Shown here: in pieces, positions 1-8,731 of the stretch
How the letters are laid out: every line of letters begins with the position of its first letter
Numbering within the stretch: the first letter of the stretch is position 1
NCBI GenBank assembly: GCA_964467925.1
Contig: CAYXSX010000005.1
Coordinates: 50,590 to 114,589, forward strand
From: CAYXSX01 sp964467925
Lineage (GTDB): Bacteria > Pseudomonadota > Alphaproteobacteria > Micavibrionales > Micavibrionaceae
Length of the DNA: 64,000 bases
Direction: 5' to 3'
Program-made: the position numbers and the translations under genes
The notes under the pieces: model-generated
What the model saw: the letters and a program-made list of their open reading frames with translations, nothing else
What the model was told of the DNA's origin: nothing
The model's database searches: none

Positions 1-6
1 GGTATA

Positions 7-2019
7 GTGAGTGCGGAACTTTCGCCGCAGGACCGCGTCACAATATTAAACGATAAGTTTGAGATTTATATCGGTACACCGATACCAGAGTTTAATCAGG
101 GTGAGGTTAAGGCCTACCGGGCAGTAGCACGACAGGCACAGGAGGATAATTATTTCGCGCTCATTTGCGAAAAGCACCTCGTTCCGCGAGTACATTCCGA
201 ATCCACTTATGTTTCTATCGTCCACCCCTGTCTGGCACAGATGGTTTCCAGCGGGGTTGCTTACTGGCCGCCTACGAATGAAGAGCGGTTCGTTTTCGTT
301 TATCGCAATACTCTGGGTAAGCCGATCCTTCCTGCCGGAGCAAAGCCTGCGCTAGGTTGGAAGGCGGATACTATTATTCATGGTGTCGTTCGGCCCATGT
401 TGGGTGTGTTCCGCGATTTCCGCGACAAGGAATTCGTACACGGCAATATATCTCCTTATAATTTTTATAACGGCGGGACGGACAAGCTGGAAAATATCGT
501 TATAGGTGATTGCCTTTCCTTGCCGCCTTCCTCGCAGTTGCCTGCATTATATGAAATAGCGGAACGGGCAATGGCTTCTCCTCTGGGTCGCGGAGAGGGG
601 AGTATCGCGGACGACCTTTATGCGTTCGGGGTTTCTATAGTGGTATTACTTCGCCATCAGGACACACTTGAAGATATGGAGCCGCGGGAAATTATCCAGC
701 AAAAGATAGAGCAGGGAAGTTTTACCACACTTACTTCGAAAGAGCGTTTCCACGGACCCATTCTCGATCTTTTGCGGGGATTGTTGCAGGATGATCCTGC
801 CCAACGCTGGACCGTTGAGGAAATGATGGCTTGGTCGGAAGGTAACCGTCCGAATTCCAAACAAAGTGTGCGAGAGAAAAAGGCGCCGCGCTCTGTTTAC
901 TTTAACGAGCATAAATATCTGTCATGCTCCAGTCTTGCAGCACGCTTATGGGATAATCCGACGGAAGTTGTGCGCATGGTGGAAGACCAGTCGCTGGAAC
1001 AATGGCTTTCCAGATCTCTGGAGGATGAGGAAAAGGCGGATGGTCTGGCGGGTGCTGTAATCGCCGCCCGGGAATTTGGTTCCGGTGTGGGCTATGCCGA
1101 GCGGCTTGCCAGCTATATTTCGATTGTTCTTGATACTCATGCTCCCATCAGATTTGACAACATAAAAGCTCGCGGGCAGGGGATAGGGCGGTTGCTTGCT
1201 TCTTCCATTTCTAAGGGCGAGGACGTGCAGAATTTTGTAAAAGTTTTTACCCAGAATATTGCTTTGCGCTGGGCTACAGCACAAATCGAACGTAACGCAG
1301 AAGTTCCCGGGTTGTATGCAAAGCTTGATGCGGTGCGCACATTCCTGCGTCAGGACAGGCTTGGCTACGGAATTGAACGTTGCATGTACGCTCTTTGTCC
1401 TGAAGCGCATTGTATGAGCGATAAGCTGAAATCCTACTATGTCAACAGTCCGGAGGCCATGATGGATGCTTTCGAGGATATGTGTTCCAAAAACAAGGCT
1501 CCGGCAACGTTCCTAGACAGACATTCGGCGGCTTATCTTTTCGCGAAGGACAGCGGTTCTATTGAAACCTATATGTCGGATCTGAACTCGAAGGATGCTC
1601 ATCGGCGGGTAATGGGTAATCTCAAGGCGCTTTCGACCGTACAAAAGCGCGGGCGTCTCCCTGGTTTTCCTCATGTGGCCCACGCTTTTCTTGACATGCT
1701 GGAACCTGTTTTTGCCCGTTATCATGATCGGGAAGTACGTGAAAGGTTGCAAGGTGAGGTACAGCGTTTTGCACAATCGGGCGATCTTGTTAAAATGGCG
1801 ACGCTACTTGATAGCTCAGGTTTGCGCAGCAAGGACCGGGAGGGATTTAACGCGGCACAAGCCGAATACTTCGCCCTTACGCAAGAGTATCAGAAGTTGG
1901 AGCGCAGTCTTTTGAACAAGACGACATTCGGTCGGGCGACAGGAAAGAATGCAGCCGCTGTGATTTCATGTATTCTTGCGGCTATTATTATCGCTGGTGC
2001 TGTGATGATGGGAATTTAA
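7..2019 (+). CDS. Protein-kinase-fold protein with altered catalytic loop and C-terminal membrane anchor
   Basis: The 670-residue product reads as a Ser/Thr-kinase-like domain (about residues 20-275) followed by a long helical region and one hydrophobic segment at the extreme C-terminus (about 645-668). Kinase landmarks are the catalytic-loop equivalent H145-G-N-I-S-P-Y-N, where the HRD aspartate is replaced by Asn, a weak DFG equivalent (GDC), a DDLYAFG helix-F motif and a PAQRW motif. The altered loop suggests a pseudokinase or a very divergent kinase; that is inference. The start shown is GTG at position 7, but the frame is open to the window edge, so the true start could lie upstream. The next gene begins three bases after the stop, so the two are probably co-transcribed. 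The tail-anchor-like topology would place the kinase fold in the cytoplasm. Confidence 0.6.
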   Translation: MSAELSPQDRVTILNDKFEIYIGTPIPEFNQGEVKAYRAVARQAQEDNYFALICEKHLVPRVHSESTYVSIVHPCLAQMVSSGVAYWPPTNEERFVFVYRNTLGKPILPAGAKPALGWKADTIIHGVVRPMLGVFRDFRDKEFVHGNISPYNFYNGGTDKLENIVIGDCLSLPPSSQLPALYEIAERAMASPLGRGEGSIADDLYAFGVSIVVLLRHQDTLEDMEPREIIQQKIEQGSFTTLTSKERFHGPILDLLRGLLQDDPAQRWTVEEMMAWSEGNRPNSKQSVREKKAPRSVYFNEHKYLSCSSLAARLWDNPTEVVRMVEDQSLEQWLSRSLEDEEKADGLAGAVIAAREFGSGVGYAERLASYISIVLDTHAPIRFDNIKARGQGIGRLLASSISKGEDVQNFVKVFTQNIALRWATAQIERNAEVPGLYAKLDAVRTFLRQDRLGYGIERCMYALCPEAHCMSDKLKSYYVNSPEAMMDAFEDMCSKNKAPATFLDRHSAAYLFAKDSGSIETYMSDLNSKDAHRRVMGNLKALSTVQKRGRLPGFPHVAHAFLDMLEPVFARYHDREVRERLQGEVQRFAQSGDLVKMATLLDSSGLRSKDREGFNAAQAEYFALTQEYQKLERSLLNKTTFGRATGKNAAAVISCILAAIIIAGAVMMGI

Positions 2020-2022
2020 CAA

Positions 2023-2544
2023 ATGAGCAACACAAAGGATAAGGCCACAGATACAGCCAAACCACGGAAGCCTAAAAAGTCGCTTCTGGGGCGGAATGCC
2101 ATTTTACTGTTCGGCCTTCTGAGTGCGATCATGTTTTTACCGACGACGCTGGTGATCGTTGTCGGGATGCTGCCTACGCCCATGGTTGCAATGGTGGAAA
2201 GAACGGGCAAGCGCCTTGCCAAGGCGGTTACTGTGGGCGCGATGAATTTGGCGGGTTGCTCTCTTTTTGTCGTTGAGCTTTGGTCGAACGGTCAGACTTT
2301 CGACCGCGCGCTTTCGATTATCACAGACCCGACCGCCATTATCGTGATGTATGGTGCGGCGTCGGCCGGATACGTTATCGACTGGGCGATGACGGGCTTG
2401 GTGGCGAACGTGATGTATGAGCGGGGCAAAAAGCGCCAGAAAGATATATTGCTGGAGCAGGAGGCGCTCGTCGAGCGCTGGGGCCGCGAGGTCAAAGGCG
2501 AAGACGTTCTTGATGAAGACGGCTTTGCGATCGAGAGAGACTAG
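2023..2544 (+). CDS. Small multi-pass membrane protein, partner of the kinase-like protein
   Basis: I do not recognise this 173-residue protein. It has a basic, Lys/Pro-rich N-terminus (about 1-25), a hydrophobic segment at about 27-50 containing LLFGLLSAIMFLP, two further hydrophobic stretches near 70-88 and 105-130, and a charged C-terminal tail rich in Glu, Lys and Arg. It starts three bases after the kinase-like gene stops, which suggests one transcription unit and a shared membrane-associated role. It converges with the TPR lipoprotein gene, with about 20 bases between the stops. Confidence 0.55.
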   Translation: MSNTKDKATDTAKPRKPKKSLLGRNAILLFGLLSAIMFLPTTLVIVVGMLPTPMVAMVERTGKRLAKAVTVGAMNLAGCSLFVVELWSNGQTFDRALSIITDPTAIIVMYGAASAGYVIDWAMTGLVANVMYERGKKRQKDILLEQEALVERWGREVKGEDVLDEDGFAIERD

Positions 2545-2566
2545 TTACCCGATTTTTTGCAAACTT

Positions 2567-3235
2567 TTAATGCGTGGCAGGTTTGGCCCCTGGCTTGGGC
2601 GGGCGGGCTACATTGGTTTGTTGAAGCGCGCGAAGAATGCGTAGGTTGCGTTCAATGTCGATATTCTGAGGTGCAAGGCGTGCGGCTTCTTCCATGGTTT
2701 CCGACGCTTCCTCCACTTTTTCCTGTGTGGTCAGGTTTTGCGCCAGATCGTTCATAACCAGGGCGGGGTTACCTTGCCAGTATTCGATGGCCTTACGGAA
2801 GGCAGCTTCTGAGGATTCGTGCTGGTTTTGGGCATCAAGCGCAATTCCCAGGAGGTGATAGGCGCGGGCGTTCTTGTCATTTTTGGTAATCGCTTTTTGC
2901 GCGTATTCTTCGGCCGTGATGTAATTTCCTAGGTCCAATTGTACGGCGCTGTATTCCAGCAGAGCGTCCTCGGAAGGCTTGGCGGCATGAACATAAGGAG
3001 CCAGAACGATCGCTGCGCGGTTCAGGTAGGCGGCATCGCGGAGCGCTCCGGCGTAGTTGATGGCTGTTTGGACGTTATTCGGGTTTTGCTTGTAGGCCTG
3101 TTCCAGTGCTGACAACGAGGGTGGCTGGTATGTGGCGGACGGTTCGGGGCCGTTCTGCGGTACGGTAGTACAGGCCGCCAGAAGGGTCAGCGCCATAAGG
3201 CTCAGGATAACATGTCTGGTTGCTTTTTTTGCCAT
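2567..3235 (-). CDS. TPR-repeat lipoprotein (TadD/PilF-like)
   Basis: From the chosen ATG at 3235 the protein begins MAKKATRHVILSLMALTLLAAC, a lipoprotein signal peptide with Cys22 as the probable acylated residue. The mature part carries about four tetratricopeptide repeats (the ALEQAYKQNPNN, ALLEYSAVQLDLGNY, AYHLLGIALDAQNQ and ALVMNDLAQNLTTQ helices). A Pro-rich tail ends the protein. The open frame extends upstream to an ATG at 3295 that overlaps the end of the thioredoxin-like gene and could be translationally coupled, but it would bury the signal peptide. The gene is last in the resB-ccsA-tlpA unit, so a scaffold role in cytochrome c assembly, as for TPR proteins such as CcmI in other systems, is possible but unproven. 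Confidence 0.7.
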   Translation of the reverse strand: MAKKATRHVILSLMALTLLAACTTVPQNGPEPSATYQPPSLSALEQAYKQNPNNVQTAINYAGALRDAAYLNRAAIVLAPYVHAAKPSEDALLEYSAVQLDLGNYITAEEYAQKAITKNDKNARAYHLLGIALDAQNQHESSEAAFRKAIEYWQGNPALVMNDLAQNLTTQEKVEEASETMEEAARLAPQNIDIERNLRILRALQQTNVARPPKPGAKPATH

Positions 3236-3284
3236 GGTGCTTTTGTTTACACGAATCCTGATTAAACGCAATATGGTTTCGGTT

Positions 3285-3794
3285 TTACCATTCATGCGGA
3301 CCGGTGTATTTATCCGTCATCACCAGCTCGCGGTTAAGGATGATTGTTTCGGGCACGGCAACGGTGCCGAAGATTTTGAGCGATATTGATTTACCGCTAT
3401 CCCATGCCCAGTAAACGTTTTTCTGGCGCATATCCGCGCCCAGCCGTTTCAGGAAGGCTGTGGCGGGCGGCAGGGTATCGTCGATGGCGATAGCAAGCAG
3501 GGCGGTTTTGCCGTTTTGTTTTTCCACGTAATTCAGCAGGGCGGGGAATTCCTCGAAACACACACCGCACCATCCGGCCCAGAAATGGATCAGCACTTCT
3601 TCATATTCAGGCAGGGTGGAAAGGTACATGGTTTTGCCGTGCATAGTGCGGAAGCTGAAGTCTGGGGCCTTTTCGCCCTTAACAGCGCGGGAATTTTTCT
3701 GCGCCTCGATGGGCGCAGGAGTAAGCTGTGAATCGTAAACGAACACGCCAGCCAGAAGGGCGATAGCGGCAAGAAATGCGATCAGCTTGACCAT
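3285..3794 (-). CDS. Membrane-anchored thioredoxin-like protein (TlpA/ResA/CcmG type)
   Basis: The 169-residue product has an N-terminal membrane anchor (about residues 3-20, LIAFLAAIALLAGVFV) and a periplasmic thioredoxin/AhpC-TSA fold. The redox motif W75-C-G-V-C79 is present, with a cis-Pro region near VAVPETIILN. Proteins of this type keep the haem-binding CXXCH cysteines of apocytochrome c reduced. The ATG directly follows the ccsA stop (no gap), so it is translated with the haem-ligation genes; this context favours a ResA/CcmG role over a general TlpA. No CcdA/DsbD-type electron donor is seen in the window. Confidence 0.8.
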   Translation of the reverse strand: MVKLIAFLAAIALLAGVFVYDSQLTPAPIEAQKNSRAVKGEKAPDFSFRTMHGKTMYLSTLPEYEEVLIHFWAGWCGVCFEEFPALLNYVEKQNGKTALLAIAIDDTLPPATAFLKRLGADMRQKNVYWAWDSGKSISLKIFGTVAVPETIILNRELVMTDKYTGPHEW

Positions 3795-5489
3795 TTATGC
3801 CCCCTTCCTTTTCGCCAGCAGGACAAGGCCGCCCACCAGGATTAATTCCGCGACGCAGAATGTTCCCAGCGCCAGCGCGATCCCTTGGGTGAATCCATAA
3901 GAGTGCAGCCCAACACTCAGCAGGTTTACCCCGAACCACGCCAGCGCGACGATAATGTTACCTAGCGCCATCAGCGCGGCAAACCACAGCGGCGAAAGCT
4001 GTCCCGTCAGCCGCCCGTGGAAACAGAACAGCAACCAGAGGCATATCAGCATCGCGCCGTTTTCCTTAGGGTCCCAGCCCCAGAAGCGGCCCCATGACTG
4101 GTCGGCCCAGATGCCGCCCAGGATGGTGCCGAGAATGGAGAAGAACATCGCCACCAGCCCTGTGGCCATTACGGTTTTAAGCAGGCTCATATTGCCTTCC
4201 CGCCCCGAAGCCGCGCGGATCAGATAAAGATGGGCGAGGCATCCGGCGCTCAAGGTTGCGCCATAGCCCATGGTGATGGTCACCACATGTGTGGCGAGCC
4301 AGAAATTCGTATCCAGCACGGCGACCAGCATCTGCATCGTATCGCCGTCAGCGGCGTAACGTGTGCTGATAAACAGCAACACTGCGCCGATGATGGAGGC
4401 TGTGAGCAGGGCCATGCCGTCCTTGCGCCGCGCCTCAAAGATCAGGCACAAAATGACAGCGATCAGGGATACGAAAATTGTGGTTTCATACAGCGTGGCC
4501 ACGGGCGGGCGGGCCATGATGATCATGCGCATGACGATCGCTGCGGCCTGCATGATTGCGGCTCCGCTCATCAGGCCAAAGACGATTTTGCGGCAGTTGG
4601 TTTTGCCACTAAAGAAGCTGATGAGCAGCATAATAAAACACCCGATATAAATCACGAGAGCCACTTTCAGCAGGTTCAGGTTGTGATAAACAACCTCCAG
4701 CGCCTTTACGTTTTTATTGGCGTGATTTCCGGCTATGTCATAGGTTAGCGTCTTGACCTTCTCGGCCTGTTCCTGCCAGCTTTGCTCATCGCCGCTGTTA
4801 TAGGTAGTGGCAAGATTTTGCCATTCGCGCAAAAGCTCCGTCCCGGCGGGGGAACTGCGCCCCTCCACGAGTACCTGCCACGGCGAAAACCATAAGTCCC
4901 CATCCGCTTCCCATAGCGGCGGGATAACGCGCAGGATGCGGGTATTGCGGTGCGCGCCCATATCTCCGATCAGTTTGCCTGTATCAAGATAGGTTTGTCC
5001 CTTTTCGTTCATGGGTAGGGCGAGTGACAGCGAGCGGCTAATCTCGGCATAGGCCAGCGTTTTGTAATAGAGGTTCACCAGCGCCCTTTGCTGATCGGAA
5101 AGTTTTTCCTCCGGCGTTTCCAGCGCGGCGCGGATGGTTTGCTCATGTGCGGTTAGGGTGTCGGAAATCGCGAGGAAGCTGTAGCGGTTGCCTTGTGTTT
5201 CGGCAAGCTCCAGCGCATCGCGCAGGCGCGGATCGGCAATCAAAAAGAGGGGCCGTTTATACGCGCTTTCCTGATCGAACAGGGTTTCGGCCAGCCACGC
5301 GGCGGCGCTTAAATCCCCGGCCTTCGTCTTGCCGGACATGACGATCAAATAAGAACGCGCGAAGCTTTCCAGCGGTTTGACCCTGCCTTCGTTCAGTACC
5401 GGGATTTGCCGGAAGTCGCTCATATCTCTCCCCGCTGCGGCGGCGGGCAGGGGCAGCAGGAGAACGAGAAGAGCGAGCAGGACTCTCAT
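3795..5489 (-). CDS. ccsA: Cytochrome c biogenesis protein CcsA/ResC (System II haem handling)
   Basis: The 564-residue membrane protein starts with a signal-like segment (LLALLVLLLPLPAAAA), has a large extracytoplasmic part (about 20-265) opening with the PVLNEGRVKPLESFAR motif seen in long CcsA/CcsBA proteins, then about eight hydrophobic segments. The tryptophan-rich haem-binding WWD motif WGRFWGWDPKE lies near residues 450-460. In the known System II, CcsA and ResB together carry haem across the membrane and attach it to CXXCH motifs. It overlaps resB by four bases (ATGA) and abuts the thioredoxin-like gene, so the three are a clear operon. The presence of this type rather than CcmF in an alphaproteobacterial setting is unusual. 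Confidence 0.85.
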   Translation of the reverse strand: MRVLLALLVLLLPLPAAAAGRDMSDFRQIPVLNEGRVKPLESFARSYLIVMSGKTKAGDLSAAAWLAETLFDQESAYKRPLFLIADPRLRDALELAETQGNRYSFLAISDTLTAHEQTIRAALETPEEKLSDQQRALVNLYYKTLAYAEISRSLSLALPMNEKGQTYLDTGKLIGDMGAHRNTRILRVIPPLWEADGDLWFSPWQVLVEGRSSPAGTELLREWQNLATTYNSGDEQSWQEQAEKVKTLTYDIAGNHANKNVKALEVVYHNLNLLKVALVIYIGCFIMLLISFFSGKTNCRKIVFGLMSGAAIMQAAAIVMRMIIMARPPVATLYETTIFVSLIAVILCLIFEARRKDGMALLTASIIGAVLLFISTRYAADGDTMQMLVAVLDTNFWLATHVVTITMGYGATLSAGCLAHLYLIRAASGREGNMSLLKTVMATGLVAMFFSILGTILGGIWADQSWGRFWGWDPKENGAMLICLWLLFCFHGRLTGQLSPLWFAALMALGNIIVALAWFGVNLLSVGLHSYGFTQGIALALGTFCVAELILVGGLVLLAKRKGA

Positions 5490-6544
5490 GGTTTTGCCCT
5501 CCCGCCCGTCAGTTTAGGGATCATGATGATCATATGTACTAGTAGGCCGATACAGATAATGATACTGGCGATATAGGGGTAAAGCCGCCCGGCGTTTTTG
5601 ACCACCGCCAGCACGGTGGCGAGGTTCCCGCCTTCATCGGTAAGGAAGGAGGACTGGAAGAACGTATAGCCCTTGTAACGCAGGGGTTTGTTCATCGAGA
5701 TTACGCTGCGCCATTCTTGGTCGCCGTCTTTAAGAATAACCTCGGAGCTATAAAGCCGCGCCGTATTCGTGCCGGGGTGGGTTTCCTTGGTGAACTTCAC
5801 CAGATCTATTTCGAAGGGCAAAGCCGTGCGCGCGCGGCGCAGCATCAGCATGTAATCCCGTCCCTCATATTCGATCACAGGCGGGCGGGGCATGAATTCG
5901 AACACGCTGTAATCGTGCGCGCCAGAAGTAAATAACAGGGCGGAGATATTGCTTTCGTCCTCGGCGGCGCGGCGGGCCGGAACGATGCGGGGCTGTCCGT
6001 CCTCCACCGCTACGGCGGAGTTGCGGAAGAAATTGCGCACCGTGATGCCGTATCCAGGCTGCGCGCCCGGTTTTAAAAGTGCGGGGCCGAAAGCCGTCAC
6101 TTCTTCCGCCTTTTCATCGGTAATTTCGATCACAGCCAATTCACGGTCGTGATAGGAGGATATGAAACCCGCACTTCCGCCTTCAGGGATGACCATGTTG
6201 CCTTCTATGCTGAAGGCCGCGGTGATGAACCCGCCCAGCAGCAGGAGCAGCGCGCCCAGATGCACGATGATCGTTCCCGCTTTCTGCCGTTCCCAACGTT
6301 CCTGAATGGTGCGGCAAAAAAGGTTCAGGCCAATCACGGCTATAACGCTATAGCCGCCGGGCACAGGCACGGCCCCGCCCAGCCAGACGATGAAGGATGA
6401 GAAGTAAATCTCTCCGGCCAGATAAAGACCGATATATTTCTGGCTCACCGTGCCGACCACCAGCAAAACCATCAGCCAGATCAGCGCATAGAAAAATATT
6501 TTCGGGGAGGCAAGAGCGAAAATGAGATTAGAAAGTTTTTTCAA
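5486..6544 (-). CDS. resB: Cytochrome c biogenesis protein ResB/CcsB
   Basis: The 352-residue protein has three N-terminal hydrophobic segments (about 15-32, 60-72 and 95-112), a periplasmic domain of about 200 residues, and a final transmembrane segment (IASIIICIGLLVHMIIMI, about 322-340). The segment with GNMVIPEGG and the late FFQSSFLTDEGG stretch fit the ResB family, though the protein is shorter than typical ResB proteins (often over 440). ResB works with CcsA to ligate haem to apocytochromes on the outer side of the cytoplasmic membrane. The start is TTG at 6544 with AAGG nine bases upstream; no ATG is available nearby. It heads the resB-ccsA-tlpA-TPR operon. Confidence 0.8.
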   Translation of the reverse strand: MKKLSNLIFALASPKIFFYALIWLMVLLVVGTVSQKYIGLYLAGEIYFSSFIVWLGGAVPVPGGYSVIAVIGLNLFCRTIQERWERQKAGTIIVHLGALLLLLGGFITAAFSIEGNMVIPEGGSAGFISSYHDRELAVIEITDEKAEEVTAFGPALLKPGAQPGYGITVRNFFRNSAVAVEDGQPRIVPARRAAEDESNISALLFTSGAHDYSVFEFMPRPPVIEYEGRDYMLMLRRARTALPFEIDLVKFTKETHPGTNTARLYSSEVILKDGDQEWRSVISMNKPLRYKGYTFFQSSFLTDEGGNLATVLAVVKNAGRLYPYIASIIICIGLLVHMIIMIPKLTGGRAKP

Positions 6545-6730
6545 GGCCGGTAACCTTTTTTACAGCAAGCGCTTTTCGTTAGAAGTCACGAAGACCCTTG
6601 TTTTTTGTCTCCCCACTATCCGCCAACGGGTGTGTATGTAGCATATGTGTCCCTTAATACAAAGGGTTTTGTCTTCCTGTAAAAGCGGTTCCAGATGCGG
6701 CAGGTGTTAAGCTGCGGTGTTGCTGTTTGG

Positions 6731-6768
6731 AAAAATACCGCCTGCAATACTGATCATTTGCAGGCGGT
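6731..6768 (-). terminator. Rho-independent terminator of the DEAD-box helicase gene
   Basis: An 11-bp perfect stem (6737-6747 with 6758-6768, arms CCGCCTGCAA and TTGCAGGCGG plus a closing A-T pair) encloses a 10-base loop. Read on the minus strand it is followed by a short T-run (the A-run at 6731-6735 on the plus strand). It lies just downstream of the helicase stop. Confidence 0.85.
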
Positions 6769-6777
6769 GGCTTTATA

Positions 6778-7980
6778 TTATGCGGCTATTTTTTGCGGCG
6801 ACCTTTTTTTGAAGGGGCGTTTACCGGATTTGTAGTTTTTACGGCCTTTAAAGCTGTTTTTTCCGTCTGTTTCTCTCTTTGCCGGATGGTTTGCAGCAGT
6901 GGGATTAAGCAGACGCTCGATCGCATGCCATTTGCGTCCGTCCTGAGGAGACACGAAACACAAAGCCGATCCTTTTGCCCCGGCGCGGGCCGTACGGCCC
7001 ATGCGGTGGATATAGTCCTCCGCCACCTGGGGAAGGTCGTAGTTAATCACATGCTCGATATGCGGCACGTCTATGCCGCGCGCGGCGATATCCGTGGCGA
7101 TCAGGATGCGGAAATTCTGATTTCTGAAATTCTGCATTACTTTATCGCGTTTGGTTTGGCGCAAATCACCGTGCAAGGCTTCGGAGGTAAAGCCGTCACG
7201 GCGCAAGTTCTTCGCCATACGGTCTGCCCCGTGCTTGGTTTTGACGAAGACGATAACCGAGCCGTTGCGTTCGTGAAGCTGTACTATAAGCTCGTTGTAT
7301 TTCTTGTCCTGATCGATACGCACCACATCCTGTTGAATGTTGCTGGCGACGATATTGGTTTCTCCGACGGCTACGCGCTTCGGTTTGTTCAAATATTTTT
7401 CCGAAAGCTTCAGAATATTTTGGGGCAAAGTGGCGGAGAACATCAAGGTCTGGCGTTTTTCCGGCATATGCTTGAAAATTCTTTCAAGCTGCGAGGTAAA
7501 GCCCATGTCCAGCATGCGGTCGGTTTCATCGAGAACCAGAAAACGGGTGTCGTGCAGTTCCATGGAGCCGCGTTGCAGATGGTCGTTAATGCGTCCCGGC
7601 GTTCCCACAATCAAACGGGGTTTTGCGCGCAACTGACTAAATTGCTTTCCCATCGGCTCTCCGCCAATAATGAAGGCAGTTTTGATGTTGCTGCCACGAC
7701 CGAGCAACTGGTGCATGATATCCATGATCTGCTTGCCCAGTTCCCGTGTGGGAGTAAGGACAAGGGCGGAACCGCGGGGGTCGGTCAGGAGGTTTTCTAT
7801 CAAGGGAATGGCAAAAGCTGCCGTTTTTCCGGTTCCTGTTTGAGCCGTCCCCATAATGTCATGGCCTTCCAGTGCCAGCGGAATTGCTTGCGTCTGAATA
7901 GGTGTCGGAGTCGTGTATTTCATATGCGACAACGATTTTGCCAAGGCGGCAGAGAGGCCGAAGCCTTCAAAATGTTTCAT
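6778..7980 (-). CDS. ATP-dependent RNA helicase, RhlE-like DEAD-box family
   Basis: The 400-residue protein shows the family motifs in order: Q-motif GFG...TPTPIQ (about 6-29), motif I AQTGTGK (46-52), Ia PTREL (77-81), TPGR (127-130), motif II D151-E-T-D154, motif III SAT, then the helicase C-terminal domain with IATDIAARGID and HRMGRTARAG, and a basic tail ending in KSGKRPFKKRSPQ. Such enzymes unwind short RNA duplexes in ribosome assembly or RNA decay. The motif II third residue is Thr instead of Ala; the sequence reads this unambiguously. The ATG at 7980 has an AAGGA Shine-Dalgarno six bases upstream. A terminator follows. A hairpin in the leader may influence expression. Confidence 0.9.
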   Translation of the reverse strand: MKHFEGFGLSAALAKSLSHMKYTTPTPIQTQAIPLALEGHDIMGTAQTGTGKTAAFAIPLIENLLTDPRGSALVLTPTRELGKQIMDIMHQLLGRGSNIKTAFIIGGEPMGKQFSQLRAKPRLIVGTPGRINDHLQRGSMELHDTRFLVLDETDRMLDMGFTSQLERIFKHMPEKRQTLMFSATLPQNILKLSEKYLNKPKRVAVGETNIVASNIQQDVVRIDQDKKYNELIVQLHERNGSVIVFVKTKHGADRMAKNLRRDGFTSEALHGDLRQTKRDKVMQNFRNQNFRILIATDIAARGIDVPHIEHVINYDLPQVAEDYIHRMGRTARAGAKGSALCFVSPQDGRKWHAIERLLNPTAANHPAKRETDGKNSFKGRKNYKSGKRPFKKRSPQKIAA

Positions 7981-8016
7981 ATTTTTTCCTTTTTTATAAA
8001 TATATGATTTATCAAT

Positions 8017-8040
8017 GCGCCCGGCATAAAGCGCGGGCGC
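8017..8040 (-). promoter_or_regulatory. Hairpin in the helicase leader; rest of 7981-8302 without clear genes
   Basis: Arms GCGCCCG (8017-8023) and CGGGCGC (8034-8040) can pair around a 10-base loop about 40 bases upstream of the helicase ATG, in its presumed 5' leader. It may be a structural leader element, since helicase mRNAs are often controlled through leader structure, but no run of T follows. In the rest of the roughly 320-base gap I see no convincing gene. Confidence 0.3.
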
Positions 8041-8302
8041 TTGCTAGCCTGAAAAAGGCGCTAACCTAAAAATGTTGAACTTCTCGGAAAAAAATGGTGA
8101 GGTTTTGACGTTCACGTGTCTTGTAAATGGACACTTTTATTTTCTGTAAGCTCGTATCTCATAGAGAGCATTTGTCAAACTTGGCTGGATAATTGCAGGT
8201 TTCCTCAGGTCTGTCAATGTTTATGTTATTTCAACTTATCCCTGTCGTCTGGATGGTTAAGAAAGCACCATCGCAGAAAAAGCAGAAACTCTTTTAATAG
8301 TT

Positions 8303-8731
8303 TCATGGATAGTCTCCCGCTTGTTCGTCAATGAAATTATGAACTTCTGTTTTGTTGTAAGAACTTAACTGCTGGTAATGTTTTTTCGCTTCCGCTATCG
8401 AAGCGGGAAGGCAACCTTCCTGCATGTGGTTATAATCAAAGCTGTATTGAAGGTTATAACGCCGTTCCAGAATTTTGGTTTTGATATATTTCGGGCTGAT
8501 GCGCGGGTCATCTTCTATGGCCTGGGCGAACAACTCGTCCGCGACAATTTCCAGAGTTTTCAGGAATGCGGGGCTGATTTTTTCCGCTGGTGCCAGACAA
8601 TGGCGGTGATATGCAAAGGCCGCTTCGTTCAGATCGAAAAAATTTAACAGAAAATCAAACTTCCTGCTGGAGTAGGCATTGCCATCGGGGCAAAAAGTCA
8701 CGATTAAAAGAAGGGCTAATACAATACGGAT
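8303..8731 (-). CDS. Small exported orphan protein with abnormal start
   Basis: I do not recognise this protein. With a conventional start it would begin at GTG (8701) and have 132 residues, but the same frame upstream encodes an obvious signal peptide, reading RQQKRVLIRIVLALLLIVTF before CPDGNAYS, with no ATG, GTG or TTG between the stop codon at about 8759-8761 and 8701. An ATC codon at 8729-8731 sits five bases after AAAAGGG, a good Shine-Dalgarno, so I placed the start there; a rare ATC start, a sequencing error of ATG, or a decaying gene are all possible. The mature part is mainly alpha-helical with mixed charge (ILERRYNLQYSFDYNHMQEG) and two Cys near its start. A signal peptidase site after GNA is plausible. 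Confidence 0.45.
   Translation of the reverse strand: MRIVLALLLIVTFCPDGNAYSSRKFDFLLNFFDLNEAAFAYHRHCLAPAEKISPAFLKTLEIVADELFAQAIEDDPRISPKYIKTKILERRYNLQYSFDYNHMQEGCLPASIAEAKKHYQQLSSYNKTEVHNFIDEQAGDYP

Noticed and set aside
6793..8007. A 404-codon open frame on the plus strand
   Set aside because: It is exactly antisense to the DEAD-box helicase, whose motifs are all intact; the plus-strand product has no family features.
8116..8334. A 72-codon open frame in the gap after the helicase gene
   Set aside because: Cys/Ser/Trp-rich random-looking sequence, no ribosome site, overlaps the end of the exported orphan gene.
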